NCBI GenBank assembly: GCA_005788145.1
Contig: SXYY01000102.1
Location: 1 to 7,612, forward strand
DNA length: 7,612 bases
Direction of reading: 5' to 3'
Origin: Bacteroidota bacterium
Lineage (GTDB): Bacteria; Bacteroidota; Bacteroidia; NS11-12g; UBA955
Part shown: positions 6,680 through 7,612 of the stretch, piece by piece
How positions within the stretch are numbered: position 1 is the first letter of the stretch
How the letters are laid out: each line of letters begins with the position of its first letter
Notes under the pieces: generated by a model
Databases searched by the model: none
Told to the model about the DNA's origin: nothing
The model's input: the letters and a program-made list of their open reading frames with translations, nothing else
Program-made: the position numbers and the translations under genes

Positions 6680-6687
6680 TATCTTTG
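6680..6687 (+). promoter_or_regulatory. Possible -7 element immediately before the TPR gene
   Basis: TATCTTTG matches TAnnTTTG exactly but ends only 4 bp before the ATG at 6692, so a transcript from it would be nearly leaderless. No TTG at a suitable -33 distance was found. The match may be chance, although the strong terminator upstream means the gene needs its own promoter between 6608 and the start codon. Confidence 0.25.
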
Positions 6688-6691
6688 AAAT

Positions 6692-7612
6692 ATGAGATTG
6701 GCATTTTTTGTCGTGATGTTGGCTGGGTTATCGCCCTTGTTCGCCCAAGAAAGCAAACAAAATCAGTTCCCAACAACCCATTTCGATCGGGGCGTAGAAC
6801 TGTATCGCGAAGGTAGATTTAATGCAGCGGTTGCACAGTTTCGGAGCTACCTCAATTTGGTGCCCGATGGAACGCAACGGGCAGAAGCGGAATACTATTA
6901 TTCGATTTCCAAGCTGAAGGCCGGACATACCGATGGCGTACCGTCGTTGCAGCAATTCCTTGACCAGAACCCCGGTTCGCTGAAAACCACTGAAGCCAAT
7001 TTGGCCCTGGGTGATTTTTATTATTTGAAGTCGAAATATTCCAGCGCCATGCGCTATTACAAGAACGTTGAAGACAAGGCCATCGACAAAGAACTGCGCT
7101 CTCAGTTTAATTATCGCAAGGGATTTTGCTTGGTCAATGGCAAAAAATACAAAGAAGCCGTGGAGGTTTTGAAAGCGGTGGCAGACGCGCCCGGTGAGTA
7201 TCGCGACCTTGGAAGTTACTACTACGGTTATGCCTGTTTGATGATGGGGGATTATCCACAAGCCATCACTGCGTTTGAACGAATTCGCGACAAAGGGTAT
7301 GACAATGTTCGTTTTTATTTGGCACAGGTACACTACCAAATGAACAATTACGATTATGCCTTGGCCGAGTTGGAAAAGGTGGGTAAGAAGGTGCCACAGA
7401 ACCAAGTGCAATGGTTGAAAGGAAAGTGTTATTTCCGCAAAAACGCCTTCGACAAAGCCGCTGAATCGTACCGCTTGGCGGAATTGTCGCCCGATACCCT
7501 GAAAGTAGAGGAGAAATATGAGATTGGATACTCGTTTTACCGCACCGGCGATTACGAGGGCAGTGTGATGTGGTTGAGTAGTGTGGCCGCGATGGGTGAT
7601 AGTTTGTCGCAA
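6692..7612 (+). CDS. Exported TPR-repeat protein, N-terminal 307 codons, cut by window edge
   Basis: The frame is open from the ATG at 6692 to the right edge with no stop, exactly 307 codons. MRLAFFVVMLAGLSPLFA/Q is a clear Sec signal peptide with probable cleavage after A18 and no lipobox cysteine, so the protein should reach the periplasm. The rest is a series of helix-pair repeats of TPR type: for example FDRGVELYREGRFNAAVAQF (31-50), NLALGDFYYLKSKYSSAMRYY, YRKGFCLVNGKKYKEAVEVL, YYYGYACLMMGDYPQAITAF, and VQWLKGKCYFRKNAFDKAAESY near 243-264. Several repeats keep the expected small residue at position 8 and the Ala/Tyr pattern. Bacteroidota often encode very long secreted TPR proteins of this sort (near 1000 aa), thought to act as periplasmic scaffolds; the length here is unknown. 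A long open frame on the opposite strand is its shadow: the plus frame has the signal peptide and repeat pattern. It lies 84 bp after the sucC terminator. Confidence 0.85.
   Translation, partial: MRLAFFVVMLAGLSPLFAQESKQNQFPTTHFDRGVELYREGRFNAAVAQFRSYLNLVPDGTQRAEAEYYYSISKLKAGHTDGVPSLQQFLDQNPGSLKTTEANLALGDFYYLKSKYSSAMRYYKNVEDKAIDKELRSQFNYRKGFCLVNGKKYKEAVEVLKAVADAPGEYRDLGSYYYGYACLMMGDYPQAITAFERIRDKGYDNVRFYLAQVHYQMNNYDYALAELEKVGKKVPQNQVQWLKGKCYFRKNAFDKAAESYRLAELSPDTLKVEEKYEIGYSFYRTGDYEGSVMWLSSVAAMGDSLSQ

Noticed and set aside
6728..7612. Long open frame on the minus strand opposite the TPR gene (294 codons)
   Set aside because: The plus strand has a signal peptide and repeated TPR pattern across the same bases; the minus-strand product shows no recognisable family or repeat and is best explained as a shadow.

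Overview
The window looks like chromosomal DNA of a member of the Bacteroidota. The evidence is the protein families present: a LolD-type ATPase, a RecQ without an HRDC domain, a Bacteroidota-type HTH regulator, paired GT4-like glycosyltransferases and a secreted TPR protein. Start codons also lack Shine-Dalgarno sequences, and there are matches to the Bacteroidota -7 element TAnnTTTG. No mobile element, CRISPR array, tRNA or rRNA is visible. Gene content is mostly core or housekeeping.

Left part (1-4301), all on the minus strand and read from right to left: an HTH regulator of 332 codons, a RecQ-family helicase, a complete glycosyltransferase, and the first 69 codons of a second glycosyltransferase that runs off the left edge. 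Spacings are 29 bp, a 28-bp overlap and 14 bp, so these four genes could be one transcription unit. The 311-bp gap upstream of the regulator (4302-4612) carries two identical 15-bp palindromes, TTGCAAAAAATGCAA. Their centres are 41 bp apart and they end 38 and 79 bp before the regulator's start codon. They are the best candidate in the window for an undescribed regulatory element: an operator for the adjacent HTH protein, and so possibly for the helicase and glycosyltransferases behind it.

Middle part (4613-6607): a LolD-type ABC ATPase on the minus strand and sucC (succinyl-CoA synthetase beta subunit) on the plus strand are divergently transcribed from a 79-bp spacer. That spacer holds an exact TAnnTTTG element oriented towards lolD. 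sucC ends at a strong, perfectly paired intrinsic terminator and is not followed by sucD, so it appears to be a single-gene unit.

Right part (6692-7612): the N-terminal 307 codons of an exported TPR-repeat protein on the plus strand, cut by the window edge.

No new defence or biosynthetic system is evident. The observations most worth following are the twin palindromes with their HTH gene, the grouping of regulator, helicase and glycosyltransferases, and the late position of the zinc-binding cysteines in the RecQ protein.
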